64,000 nucleotides of DNA from Bombyx mori (taxonomy: Eukaryota > Arthropoda > Insecta > Lepidoptera > Bombycidae): contig NC_085131.1 of assembly GCF_030269925.1 (NCBI RefSeq), positions 8,479,501 to 8,543,500 of the forward strand. The letters run 5' to 3'. Positions 44,901 to 59,900 of the stretch are shown piece by piece (the stretch's first letter is position 1; each line of letters opens with the position of its first letter). The notes beneath the pieces were generated by a model that saw only the letters and a list, made by a program, of their open reading frames with translations, did no database searches and was not told where the DNA came from. The translations under genes and the position numbers were made by a program.

Positions 44901-47900
44901 GCCAACAGTTTTTGCACGGTAATATTCGGTTATTCAGAAGAGATAGCTAATTTAAATCACTACTTTTATATTACCAAAATATCTATTTTGTTTTCGAGCC
45001 TATTTTGTGATAGGTGCTCCGTATTGCTAATGTTAAGCAGTCGTATGTTTTGGTAGATAAGGCGTAAAATATTCTTTATTCCAATGCAACATTATCTCGC
45101 AAATAAACTTCAACGTTGGTAGGGGCATCTATTTTGTGGTGTCGGTAAGCCCAAATAACCGCTCAATATCAGGTGAAACCAGAAATCGTCTACCAATTTA
45201 CGCTAGTAAAAAACAGAAATTGTACTTTTAACTGGATAGTAATAACGACCAACTAAAAATGAGACACCTTGAAAATTATTGAAAGATAAGTGCCCTATGT
45301 AATGATAAAGCTTTAAATAAAATTTAAAAATGAAGATAGTTGAAATATAGAAAGGTTAATATGTTATTGCAGTTTCGTAGCCTCATGGATAGATACGACT
45401 CGTGACGATGAATCAGAGAAAGCAATGTTGACTATAATGTTTGATAAGTACATACCGTCTTTACTGGAATCGTGCAAGAAGTACAAGCGTATCACTCCAT
45501 TAACGGATTTGCAGCAGATTCAGCTGACATGCTATTTGTTGGAGTGCTTTCTGAACAAATCATTGTTACCCAGCGACTGTCCCAAGGAATGGTCTGTTTA
45601 AATCTAATGTTACTATGCATTTTTCATCCACTACTAACACCAAAAGCCATGTAGTCTGTTTGAACTAGATACCCTTTATATTGTAAAAAATCATTAAATA
45701 TAAACATCTAATATGTATATGTAGTTACAATTATCGTATTTTACAGGTATGAGACATACTTTGCGTTTTCCGTTGTATGGGGCTTTGGGTCTGGTCTGTT
45801 CCAAGATCAACTCGTAGATTGGCGCAATGAGTTCAGCAAATGGTTTTGTAACGAATTTAAGCAAATTAAATTCCCTTCAACCGGCAATGTGTTCAGTTTC
45901 TTTATCGATCCGGAGACAAAGAAATTTCTCCCGTGGTCGGAGAAAGTGGAGTCATTTGAGCTCGATCCCGATTTACCGTTGCAGGTGTGTTGAGAGTTAA
46001 GTGTTTTGTAATGCTGATTTAATATGCCAAATGTCATGCAGAATTAAGTGAAGTCAAATGAAATTGTTATTTTTACATGCTTTATTATAGTTAATACAAC
46101 GGTGATTGATTGTGTCCACCATTAGCCATTTTAAGTACATGCAGCGCAGTGTACTACAAAATTTTATTTTCAGTCATGCTTAGTATCAACTTCGGAGACC
46201 ACCCGTATAAGGTTCTTTATGGATCTGCTACTGGCCAAACAAAAGCCGGTGATGCTAGTAGGTAGCGCCGGTAGTGGCAAAACTGTTAGTGTTGCTGCTA
46301 AACTTAATTCATTACCGGAATCGTACGCGATCACAAATGTACCTTTCAACTTTTATACGACATCTGGTAAGTGCTATATATAACTAGCTATAATATTAAA
46401 TTTAACTACTACTTCATCGTTAGTTTAAAAAAAAGTATTCTTTCCTTTTGTGTACTTATAGTGTAATATAACGGTCATAGAAATGTTTGATTCTTACAGA
46501 AATGATGCAGAAAGTTCTAGAAAAGCCATTAGAAAAGAAGTCTGGACGAAATTTTGGCCCGCCGGGAAGCAAGTTCATGATTTATTTCGTTGATGATCTT
46601 AACATGCCTGAAGTTGATACATATGGTACTGTTCAACCGCACACACTTATCCGAGAGTTTATGGATTACAAACATTGGTAGGTAAAACCCCACACAGTAT
46701 GCTGCAAAGCTTTTAAATGGACTACAATTTTAAGAAACAATTTCATTCAGGTACGACCGCCAAAAGTTATCATTAAAAGAAATATCTAACTGTATGTTCG
46801 TTGCGTGCATGAATCCAACAGCCGGCTCCTTTACCATTGATCCTCGTTTACAGAGACACTTCTGCACATTTGCCGTCAGGTAATTCATTGACCTTATTAT
46901 GTGTTGAGAAGTCACCATGAGCTTTTGTTTACAAAGCACTGGTTTCTTTTTCAGTTTTCCCGGTATCGATGCGTGCTTCCATATTTACAAACAAATCCTA
47001 TCTCAGCATGTAAACAACCCGTTGAATAAGTTTGGTCCTTTAGTGCAGCGTTATGCTGAGCCTCTCGTGAACGCAGCGCTTACACTCCACAACAAATTGG
47101 CTTCGGCATTTTTGCCAACAGCAATTAAATTTCATTACATATTTAATTTGAGAGACCTATCAAATATATTCCAGGTACGCTTTATCAGAAACCAAACATC
47201 AACAAAATGCAAAAATTGAGTTTTAAAAACAATGAAACATTTTATGATACTTAAGATTATGATTACGATGTTCAAATACTAGATTTCTAGTGTAATACAT
47301 TATTTTTAATTTAGTATATCATAAAAATAAAGTTTGGTAAAAATAATTTTAACAGGGCATGCTTTTTACAACCGGAGACGCGATAAAAACGCAATCAGAT
47401 TTGATCAGACTATGGATGCATGAAGCAACGCGTGTTTATTCCGATAAAATGGTCGAGGAAGCTGACAATGAAGCTTTCCAGAAGCTCATCAGTGAAGTTA
47501 TCAAGAAAAATTGCGAGGTTTAGCCTTTAGCGACAAATACATTTTCTACTTAAATTAAACAATTAACAAGTACGCGTACATTTTGGTCCTTTTTTAACCA
47601 CTTATTATTTATAGGATTACGATGAAAATGTAGTATTCGAGAAACCTTTAATCTACTGTCATTTTGCTGAGGGGGTGGGTGACCCAAAATATTTTCCTAT
47701 CAGAGACTGGCCTCAAGTAAAAAAGCTGTTGGACGAATCTTTGTCTTCTTATAATGACCTCGTGGCCACTATGAACCTCGTTCTATTTGAAGATGCAATG
47801 TATCATATTTGCAGGTGAACGAACTTGTTTTGTAATAATTGCTTGCAGATTTTTTTCAATCATTATGTCTATCCTAATAATTTGAGATTATTTATCAATA

Positions 47901-50900
47901 TTATTTTAGAATAAATCGAATATTAGAGGCACCCCGAGGTAATGCCCTGTTGGTCGGCGTCGGAGGATCAGGAAAACAGTCGTTATCCAGACTGTCTGCA
48001 TTTATATCCTCATTAGAAGTTTTCCAGATACAATTGCGAAAAGGATACAGTATTAACGATTTAAAAGTAGATTTAGGTACGTAATTAATGAGTATCGAAT
48101 TTTTTATTTCGTTTTTGTGATTACCATGGGAACTATATAAAGAAAGTTTTTAATACAAAAAAAATGTCTACTTTATATGTATGATACTTAAACTTCTATT
48201 ACAGCGACCCTCTATATTAAATCCGGTTTGAAGAATTTAGGAAATGTGTTTTTAATGACGGACGCTCAGGTAGCCGATGAAAGATTCCTCGTACTGATCA
48301 ACGACTTGTTGGCTTCTGGTGAAATACCAGAGTTGCTTGCTGATGATGAAATTGAAAATATTATAAACGGAGTCAGAGGAGAGGTATGTTGCTGTAAGCG
48401 GCTTACTCCATGATTTATTCTAATATGAAAATGGAAATTTTTACTTTCACTAATATTTTAGACAAAAGCTTCGGGTGTCCCGGATACTCGAGAGAATTGC
48501 TGGAGATTTTTCATCAATCGAGTAAGAACGATGCTAAAAGTTAGTATAACTTTATATAAAATCACTATCATTCAGTTAATAAAGTCGTCGTTGCCTAACG
48601 GATAGGACGTCCGGTGCATTCGTGTTGAACGATGCACCGGTGTTCGAAACCTAGGCGGGTACCAATTTTCTAATGAAATTCGTACTCGACAAGGTTCACG
48701 ATTGACTTCCACGGAATAACATCGTGTAATAAAAATCAAACCCGCAAAATTATAATTTGCATAATTACTGGTGGTAAAACCTCTTGTGACTCCGCGCGGA
48801 TGGGTACCACCGCCCTGCCTATTTCAGCCTATTTCAGTGGGGCAGCCGTAGTATACTTGAGACCTTAGAACTTATATCTCAAGGTGGGTGGCGCATTTGC
48901 GTTGTGGATGTCTATGGGCTCCAGTACCCAGTTAACACCAGGTGGGCTGTGAGCGCGTCCACCCATCAAAGCAATAAAAAAAAAAAAGAATTTGAAAAAA
49001 CTCAAATATTTACAATGTTTGTTGCTTTTAGGTCGTACTATGCTTTTCACCAGTAGGTGCAACATTACGTATCCGAGCTCGAAAGTTCCCATCCATTGTC
49101 AATTGCACAGCTATTAACTGGTTCCATGAGTGGCCACGTGAGGCTTTACGGTCTGTGTCGAAACGGTTTATATCTGAAGTGGAATCGTTACCGGTAATTA
49201 TTAGTTCAATGTTAAATCAATTTGTTGAAATTTATCCAATGCTATAAGCGTCGCTCATTTAAAAAAATAGATGATAGTTTGATACTGATTACACTTATGT
49301 TACTTGATACTTTATTTACTTTAACTTCTTATAATAGCAGAAATGCCATACTCATGCAATACAAATATTTTTTCTCATTGATTTTCAATAAAACATTTCA
49401 GCCAGATTTAGTAGATCCTGTATCTAATTTTATGTCGCACGTTCATCAAAGCGTGAATCAAATGTCAGCCGTTTATTTCCAAAACGAGCGACGTTACAAC
49501 TACACCACACCTAAAACGTTCCTCGAACAAATATCACTTTACACGAAGTTGTTAAATGAAAAGACAACAAACTTGAAGATGATGATCGCTAGATTGGAAA
49601 ACGGCTTGGAGAAGTTGGCTTCCTGTGCTGCGGATGTAGCCGTTTTGAAGGTAATGCCTGTCTGTTTTAATGTATCATTAGAAATATCAAAAGCAAATCA
49701 TACCTGTGATTTAAATTTTTAAATTTATTTTAAGGTCACATTAGCTGAACAAGAAATAATTTTAAAAGAAAAGAACAGGGCCGCTGAAGCACTTATCGAA
49801 GTTGTTGGAGCTGAAAGTGAAAAAGTGTCCAAAGAAAAGGCATTTGGTAACTATCATTACCTTAATGAATGAATGTCCTTTATACTTAGCTAAAGACGAA
49901 ACTAATGCATTTGGTAAAAGTAATGTAACTAGTTTTCTTATGACATAAACAGCTGCTGAAGAAGAGAAGAAAGTGAAAGTGATAGAAGAAGACGTTACAA
50001 TAAAAGCTAAAATCTGCGCTGACGATTTAGCAAAAGCTGAGCCTGCTTTACTCGCAGCACAAGAAGCCTTAAACACCTTAAACAAAAATAACTTAACCGA
50101 GCTAAAGTCTTTCGGCTCACCTCCAGACGCCGTAGTTAACGTAACGGCAGCTGTCCTCGTACTCTTTTCTAAGAAAGGGAAGATCCCCAAAGACAGGTCA
50201 TGGAAATCTTGTAAGGTAAGCCACAATCTCGTATTCCTATAATAGATTCGTCACATTATGGAATTAATGCAATCATATCTTTCTTTTAGAGTATAATGGC
50301 AAAAGTCGATCAGTTTTTGAATGATCTGGTTTTCTATGACAAGGAGAATATACATCCTGACGTTATAAAGGTACCGTATGTGACTTATTGATTTTAATGA
50401 CGAAATATAAAAGAGTTATAAGGATTATGTTTTCGTAGGCGGTTATGCCTTACATCAAGAACCCGGAGTTTAACGCTGAATTCATAATGTCAAAGTCGGC
50501 TGCAGCAGCTGGTCTGTGTGCTTGGGTGATTAATATAGTGAAATTCTACGACGTGTACGTTGTCGTCGAACCCAAGCGTCGAGCTTTGAACCAGGCTAAT
50601 GCCGAACTTCAAGCGGCAAGAGATAAACTTGCCTTCTTGACTGATCAGATCAAGGTATAGTCAAATAATACAAGTGAAACATTTTATTTTGAAAATTTTA
50701 AAAGGTAACAAATTTATTTAGATAACTAAGCAGTAATAGATTTTTGAAATTAAGCAAATATACATTTCTCTAAAGCTTTTATGTGGAAATATGTACAACA
50801 ATTCGTCGGTCGGTTGGTAGATATTTTTATCTACATTTATTTTTACTAGTTTGCGGTTGTAAGCCAGCGATTAAAAGGCTCGCGGTTAAACCCTAACAAT

Positions 50901-53900
50901 GAAGTTCTATGCTTATAGCCAAACCTGTTAGCTCTGATATGAAATATGAGTACTATAAACACCGACTAGGACTGATTATTTAAAAGTTGACATGATAAAA
51001 ACAACATCCTTCGGAAAATACTTAGCCGGTTTTTAAATCTTCAAGGAATTGGAAGAGAAATTAGAGGTATTATTAAAAGCCTTCCAAGAAGCGGTCAACG
51101 AAAAGATGAAGTGTCAAGCCGAAGCTGACGCCACTAATGCGACAATCGATTTGGCAAACAGACTTGTGAATGGTCTCGCTTCGGAAAAAATAAGGCAAAT
51201 AATTTTGAATATTATCCCCGAGTGTCTACAAACTGCGTTTGGTTCGCTTTTAGTCATATATACTATACATACTAGATGATGACCGAGCTTTGTTCGGTTT
51301 TCTTTTTGATAACGCCATCTTGTTGTGTCTTTGAAGCGGTTAGTTGCCCTCAATTAAGAAAAATAGTATTATAATTCGCCAATAGATGTCGGGAAGAGTT
51401 GATTATTGAAAACACGAATAAAACAACACTTTCTGAAAATAAATCGTAGCTAGATCGTCCCCGAAATCCCCTGTATACTAAATTTTATAAAAACTTTGGA
51501 GCCGTTTCCGAGATTCAGATTATATAAGTATATATTAATATACAAGAATTACTCGTTTAAAGGTATGTATATACATATTCACTGTCGATAAACTGTATTT
51601 CAATACAGATGGTCGGCAACGGTGGTGAACCTGAAGGAATCTGGTGTTATGTTACCTGGAGATGTTTTGTTGATAACGGCTTTCATATCTTACGTGGGGT
51701 GTTTCATGCGAGGCTACCGACAACAGCTAATGTACGAGGATTGGATACCAACTCTGCAGAAAACAAACGTAAGATATTTGATAAACTAGGCGATAAAATA
51801 TTATGAATTGTTGTATTGACCGGTGAATGAGTTCACGGCCAATTTGGTGTTAAGTGGATGATCAAGCTAGACATCACAACTTAAAGTTCCTCACTCTTTA
51901 GATGTGAGGTCGAAGCCTCAAGTGTTTTGTATAACAGCTGTTCCAATTTTCAATTGTATATTGTGTGTGTGATTATCCAAATTTATAAAATATTCCGGTT
52001 TTATTTATATTAATATACTAGCTGGCCCGGTAAACGTTGTTTTGCCATATAAATTGTTTCTAGGAAAGATAAATACTGATAGATGGATACTGACTAAAGC
52101 CCATCTGCCAGGCTGATTTGTGAATCTAAACTATCCAGAGTGCCACCCAAACACAAAAAAATCATTCAAATCGGTCCAGCCGTTTAGGAGGAGTTGTGAC
52201 AAACACACGCACAGAATAAATAATATATATTTATAAAGATATACACGATCCTTCAATCCTTCACCAGAAATTGAATTCGAACACGGGCATAGTCGTAACA
52301 CTCGGTACGAGTACACCAGGAGGCGTATTAACCTTTAGGCCACAACGATTTTGGACAATGCGCAATACTTTAAGTGTTGATTATTGTAAATGAATTTTAA
52401 ATTAAGGAGTTGTTATGTCTGAGTTTAGTCTAAAAACATGTTTCGACTTTGTGTTAATAGCCCAAAATCGAAACCACCGAAGGACTGGATCCACTGTCAA
52501 TGTTGACCGATGACGCTCAAGTGGCTTGCTGGAATAACGAGGGTTTGCCTACTGACTCCATGAGCACCGAAAATGCTACTATTTTGACAAATTCGGCACG
52601 TTGGCCATTAATGATTGATCCGCAGCTGTAAGTTTTGGCCATACGTAGTTACAATATTCGATTTGGTTAAGTTATACACTCAGCAAAGTTCTTCTATATC
52701 TCGGTAATGAAAATGTTCAAAAAAGTCAATGTTTTAATTTGCGGTATCTATTCTCAAGACCTGACGATATTGACCCGTATTCAGATAGACCAATGTCCGG
52801 CGCTCGACATGATAATTATATAAAGATTGATTATAAATACGAATGCTAGTAGAGAACTAACTGACTTCACCGCATAACTTCTGAAATTGGGTTTTAAGCA
52901 AAAAGGACGTGTAATTTTATAAATTACTTATTACTAAAAGTTTTATTATAAAGCTAAAATTAATAAAAATAACCACGAATAAGTCACACACGGTCTTCCA
53001 ACTCCAAATTAGGATTCCCTTTACTATGAGGACATGAGACAAACACGTTTAAATATATAACTACATATATAGATAAAAAACACCCAGATAAGCAAACAGA
53101 CCGAGTAAACAAACAAAAGTGTTCAGAATAAGAATGTTTCCACGTTGTGGGAATCGAACCCACGACTCCCGGCGCAACAGTCAGACGAAGTAGCTACTGA
53201 ACCATCGAGTCATTTAAATGGTTTAATAATTTCCAGTCAAGGTATAAAGTGGATTAAATCAAGATATGGCGACTCTTTAGTAGTGATAAGACTGACGCAA
53301 CGAAATTATTTGGATCGTATCGAACGTGCTGTGACTAACGGAAACGTGGTTCTGCTGGAGAACATTGGAGAAACTGTGGATGCTGTGCTTGAGCCTCTGC
53401 TAGGACGTGTGCTCATACGCAAAGGGAAAGTTTTAAAGGTAACCAAGCAGCTGCTCTTGAGTTGTTAGGTCTCCTTCGGAGGCGCTAGGGCAACTGTTAG
53501 CAAATCCCACCCCTCTCGGCTGAGCCTTTGCTCGCCCACCTGTTCTGGTGGAACTGAAAAGGCCTCCGGGCAACCAGTAATCCTACAATCCTAAAAAAAA
53601 GGTAACGAAATACATTGTCAGCTGCACAATAGTGATATAAAACTGCTATAATAGTCTGATTTAGTTTTGAGGAAATCCTAAAGTCAATATAACTAAATAT
53701 CTTTCAGATTTTTTTTTCTTCTTCACTTCAGCAATGCCAGGGGCAGAGCCAAGCCGCTGCCTACCGCTTAATACTCTCCACAAGCCTCGTTTGAAGTATT
53801 AGTTAATCACAGATTTTACGTTTTTCTATGTTACAATTTTATATATGACTTGGGTATATAACAGGGACACGACATTTTTACGAGCGAAAAATGTTCACAT

Positions 53901-56900
53901 ACAAATTTAAGCTAAAACGTAAATATTTTAACACAATTATACAAGTAGTGGAAATATCTGTTGTAACCAGAGGATCAGTAGACGAAACAAGATCGTAATT
54001 TTGTGGGCTTTTATTTTTCGAATACTCTAATAAAAATAGGTTTGGAGTAATAAGTACATACAAATTAAACCCTTTTATCACGTTTTTGTTCCCTTGATCT
54101 TATACGGGGGGCGACAGGATCTTTCATCTTACATTCTAACCAACTTCAAGTCGTTCGATTAAGCCTTGAAAATTTTAAAAACGTAACTTAAAGGTAACTT
54201 AAACGTTTTAAATACAGATTCATTATCATCTCAGCCTGTCCACTGTCATTGTTCTTAATACCGATTAGAATACAATAACTTTATTACGTGTGCCTAATAT
54301 CCTAGCAGGATGAAAAAATAGTTTTCTTCTTATTTTTGTACAATACATATTTGTTAAATAATAATTATCCCTTATATTTATTTACAAACGACACAGTTTA
54401 GTATTATCTTATAAGGTTAATTGATTTTATTTCTTCACATTGTGTTCGCTTTCAGATTGGTGATAGAGAAATAGATTACCATCCAAACTTCCGTCTGGTA
54501 ATACAGACGAAATTGGCCAATCCACATTACCAACCAGAGATGCAAGCACAATGTACACTCATAAATTTCACAGTCACAAGAGACGGGTAAAGATTATATT
54601 TAAAATGTTTATCATGTCACATAGCTTGTGTACTGGTGTGCACCCACATTTATTATACATTTAAAATGCCTACGAAACAAATAAATCGCACCCTAAAATT
54701 GAATTTAACCGTTTTATTATCATCATATTTGAGACTGAGACAATTTATTTGGATGATGTAATGATATCTGCCAGGTTAGAAGAACAACTGCTGGGTGAAG
54801 TAGTGAAAGCTGAAAGACCTGATCTCGAGAGTCTTCGTGCCGGTCTCACTAAGCAACAAAACGATTTTAAGATTACGCTTAAAACTCTAGAAGACGATCT
54901 TTTGAAGCGTTTGTCTTCCGCCGGCCCTGATATCCTTAGCGATTCAGCGCTGGTTATTAATTTGGAGATCACGAAGAAAACTGCCGCCGATATAGAAATA
55001 AAAGTCGAAGAAGGAAAAATTACGGCAGTCAAAATAGATGAGGCTCGAGAACGTTACAGGTAAATGAAATGTCTTCAGTGTTTAGAGATCAGTTACAAAT
55101 ATTTTTTTATAGGATAACCGGTGGGTTTGGTAGATGAAAAGTAAAAAAAAAACAGAACCCTCTCTCTTAATGCGTGGTATACGATGCGGTTTAAATTAGA
55201 AAGCCGTTTTAGTAATGCAATTTATTTATTTTTCTAAATTTAATATGAACGGAATGCCTATACCGGGTACAGGGGCTCTGTTTGTCTAAGAGATTAACAG
55301 CACTTGGTGATTTACTCCAAGTGATACTACAGACGGCTTCTTTTCTTTAAAGTACGCATGTTTATAAACCATTAATAAGCCATTGAGCCATTTTTTAATT
55401 GAAAAAGAAATGACATTGGAATATAGAATTAGAAAAATTATCAAAATTATCATAAATCCGCTTAGACATAACCAAGCTAAGAACCTTCGAAAACTGGCTG
55501 CAGGAGTTATTGGACAAATAACAATGATGAACATGATATCGACGAAAGAAACCGGAATTGCCGTAACTTTAAAAAAACCAATTTGACGCCAGAGCCATAA
55601 TGTATAATAAATTTAATATGGTAAAAAGTTAGCTCAAAATGCATGTTACGACATTTTCGCTTTCTCCCGTCGATATCATGACGTGCGATGTGCGACCCAC
55701 GTAAATTTTATTGTGTAGCTGTATTCACGTCATTTTAAAACCGACTGATCGAGGCTGGTTAAGAACTTATGGAATATCCTGTCGTCATTTATTTACAAGA
55801 AAAGAATTGTGAATTATGGATGACATCCTTATTTACAGACGAGCTGCAAACCGCGCTTCCCTCCTCTACTTCATATTGAACGAGATCTACAAGATCAACC
55901 CTATGTATCAGTTCTCCCTAAAGGCGTATAGCGTTGTGTTCAGAGATGCCTTGGCCCGGGCCGAGCCGGCTGACGATCTTGAAGGCCGAGTACGAAACTT
56001 GTTGGACAGTATAACGTTCTCGGTGTTCGTCTATACCAGCAGAGGGCTTTTTGAACGCGACAAGCTGGTGTTCTTGTTTTTAATCACGCTACAGGTAAAT
56101 GAGGTTCATTACTAAATCATAACGGAGCTGGGGTTTCCCGTTGCAATTTAAGATTGTTTATATAATATGATCGAAACTTCTCGAACGTTCCCGAAATGCA
56201 AAAGCAAAATTTAGCAACTCAAATATTATACATGGCTTAGCAAATAATGTTTTTCACTTATGAGACGTAAGTACCTTTGTGATTTCGGGAGCGGTTTGAG
56301 TATTTTAAAAATAAACTTATCTTAGCTTTCTTGATTTTCGCGTTACGAATGCTATCAATCAATTGCTATCATTAACATTTCCTCGATTTTATGTTCTTAC
56401 TAAAAGAAATTAGATTTTAGTTTAAATTGAGTATTATTTTGCCTTAACCTAGATTGTAGTGTAGCTTTAATTAACTATATTCAACTATGCTTGATTTAAT
56501 GAATATTCTAGATTCAGTAATGAACATTTATAAAAAAAATGCAAATAAAAATCTGCAGCTTATATGCTCAATATATAATTTTAGGTTTTACAAGGAGAAG
56601 GTAAAATAGATCCAAGAGAATTAGACTTTTTACTAAAATACGCGGTCGCTCCCGAAGTGTCTCCATATTCGTGGCTCTCGAATAATTCCTGGGGCGGGAT
56701 CGTTGCCTTATCAAAAATGGACGCCTTCGAAAATCTCGATAAAGACATTGAAGGTGCTACTAAAAGGTAATCCAAACATAAAACAATAAAGTACGACATA
56801 AAACTACTTTTACGGTTATTTAATCCAGCATTTTCTGTTGTCATTAAACATTATGTTTTTATTTTTTATTGCTTAGATGAGTGGACGAGCTCATAGCCCA

Positions 56901-59900
56901 CCTGGTGTTAATTGGTTGCTGGAGCCCATAGACGTAAACGCGCCACCCACCTTGAGATCTCAGTATATTTACAACAGTATAGTCAGTATAGTTACAAGTT
57001 CTAAGATATAGTATAGTTACAACGGCTGCCCTACCCTCCAAACCGAAACGCATTAAATTATTTCATTAGATAATTTCTGACGTTTCAGTAATCCGTGACC
57101 ACGAAAACTGTAAAGTATTTACAGTAATGTAAAGAAAAAGTAATTTACTCGCACAAACTAAAGAAAATAGTTACATATATTATGTTAACATATTACTTTC
57201 TGCTTGTCAATTGCCGGTTTTTTTGTTTGTTAACTAACTAATTATTAATTAGCATTATGTACTGATACCGATAAAAAATAATAGGAAGGAGTTTATCCTT
57301 ACAAGAAATAAATGACAATAACAAAACGAATCTCAAAATGTTATACATAAAATGAATCCAAAGGAGTTGTAGATTATGGTCGAATTTTGATCGTTATCAT
57401 ACATTTCGTAATACATATTCACTGAGTGCGTAAATTCCGTCTTCTTTTGAATGTGGGTTTTTTTATCAATGTTTATGTATTATAAGGCTTTTCCAAATTT
57501 AAAAAGTGGTTTTTGTCTCTCAGATGGCAAAAGTACACTGACGGAGAGGCACCAGAAAGAGATAAACTTCCTGGTGAATGGAAGAACAAAACCTCTTTAC
57601 AGCGTTTGTGTATCATGAGAGCGTTGCGACCTGACCGCATGTCATACGCCTCAAGGTAAAACATATTAAAACCATAAAAAAAATTTAGTTATGACTTGTT
57701 TGATTACTGTTCAATACAATTTGAGAAACACGGAAATTACGTCACGAAGTTAAAATAAATGATGCTCTGTACTTACTTTATTTAATTAAGTAAAGAGCCT
57801 GATTTGATTAGAGTAAAATATCGGAATAGATTTGGGTCAGATTTTAGTCGGAAAGTTTTGGAAATGTTTTAATATAAAATATAATTGAGTTTCATTTTAA
57901 TCGCGATAGTCAGTTTAGTCGATATACCTACCTTACCTGCCCTGGTAAACCTGGAAAGGCCTTCGAGCCACCAGTAATGTCTCAAACATAAAAAAAGTCG
58001 ATATACGAATATACGAATTTGCTTTAGTGCGTTTTGTGAAGAGAATTTGGGCACGAAGTATGTGGAAGCTCGGACGCCTCCGATTGAAAAGTCATACCAA
58101 GAAAGTAATTCCACTACGGCTATGTTCTTTATATTGTCGGCCGGAGTGGATCCGCTCAAGGTATCAGCGTAGTCCCATTTATGTTTAGAGTGCTGTATTA
58201 TAACACATTTATGTGTTCTCATATAACTTTTTTAACGTATATCATTAAATTATGGTAGCTTGTAGGAGAAACCCGTAAAAAACGGTATTAATTTTGTTTC
58301 ATTTTTACTTTGACACATAAGGAATATACCAGTTGTACATACAATTTTTCAATTCATAATTCTGTATATAAGTCTTACTAATATCCGTCGTTGTAAGTAT
58401 TTTTATTATAAAAAAAATCGTATTTTTGTAGGATCTCGAAAAATTAGGCCGTAAATTAGGGTTTTCGACAGACAAGAAGAACTTCCACATCGTTTCACTT
58501 GGTCAAGGTCAGGAGATAGTGGCCGAGGAAGCTATGGGTGTGGCTTCGGCTAACGGACATTGGGTCATCCTGCAGAACATACACTTGGTAGCGAAATGGC
58601 TAGCTACTTTAGAAAAGAAGATGGAAGAAACATTTGAAAATCCTTTACCAGAATACAGGTAACGCAAAAAAATATTAGTCATGAAACAGAATTGGCACTT
58701 TAATCTGAACTTTGTCAATTTCAGACTCTATTTGAGCGCAGAGCCTGCAGCTGATCCGGCTTACCATATTATACCTCAAGGTATCTTAGAGTCTGCAATC
58801 AAAATTACTAATGAGCCTCCAATCGGTATGTGGGCTAATTTGCACAAGGTATCATCGAAAATACTATGATGTTCATTTAACGCTAAAATTAGCTACATTG
58901 TACGCCTTATTACTTTAATATTTCGTTTTCAGTCTCTAGATAATTTCAATCAGGAAACTCTTGAGATGTGCAGCAAAGAGGCCGAGTTCAAGTCAGTTTT
59001 GTTTGCGCTTTGCTATTTCCACGCTGTCGTTGCTGAAAGACGGAAATTTGGGCCGCAAGGTTGGAACAGGTAATTTATTTAGGCATTAGATATTAAAAAT
59101 TCTCAATTGCTTGCCAATTCCCAATTTTTTATGTATAAATTCCTCAAACCCAGACTTATTATAATTTAATTTGGTTTTTTATAACCCCTACTAGGGTATA
59201 TCCATTCAATTTTGGCGATTTAACAATCTGCGTTTACGTGCTCTATAACTATTTGGAGGCTAATCCTCGGGTTCCTTGGGAAGACTTGAGGTATCTATTC
59301 GGAGAGATCATGTACGGCGGTCACATTACAGATGATTGGGACAGGAGACTCTGCAGAACATTCCTCGTTGAGTACATGCAACCGGAATTGGTAAAAGAAT
59401 TACTGCTCCTTATAGTTTGATTCCAAGGTAGTTGGGGAGAGTAAATAAGATATTAATTTGTCATTATTTTTATAGGTTGATGGTGAACTGCAATTAGCGC
59501 CCGGATTTATATCTCCCCCTAATTCTGATTATATTGGCTATCATCAATACATAGACGATTTCCTACCTGAAGAGACTCCATATCTATACGGTCTTCATCC
59601 TAATGCAGAAATTGGATATTTAACAACTGTATCAGAACGTCTCTTCAAGGTATTATATTTTATTTAACTTGTTTCCGTTCCTTCTATTCTCGTAAGTATC
59701 TTTCTAATTGACGTATATGTTTTTGTCACAAGGTCGTGTTCGAAATGCAGCCAAGGGACAGCGGTGCTCAGGCCGGCGGAGGCGCTACTAAAGAAGAATT
59801 GGTATTTGTGAATTTGTCGTAGCTAGCGTTAAGTTGTACAACAGTATTTTGGTTATGTATAGCGATACATAACCAAAAATTTAAATTAAATAAACCACAC

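Larger units (their letters stand above)
51609..56094 (+). other. Dynein exons 63-68: AAA5
   Basis: Exons 51609-51768, 52461-52627, 53237-53438, 54456-54586, 54775-55059, 55839-56094 (residues 3464-3864). [67 protein letters not shown] and [20 protein letters not shown] follow the family order. AAA5 lacks a P-loop, as expected. Confidence 0.94.

Noticed and set aside
53136..53213. tRNA gene
   Set aside because: A and B boxes fit, but the anticodon arm and acceptor pairing do not; it is better read as a SINE head.
55383..55586. 67-codon frame in dynein intron 67
   Set aside because: No homology, not in phase with a usable acceptor, and the exon 67-68 junction already matches the family.
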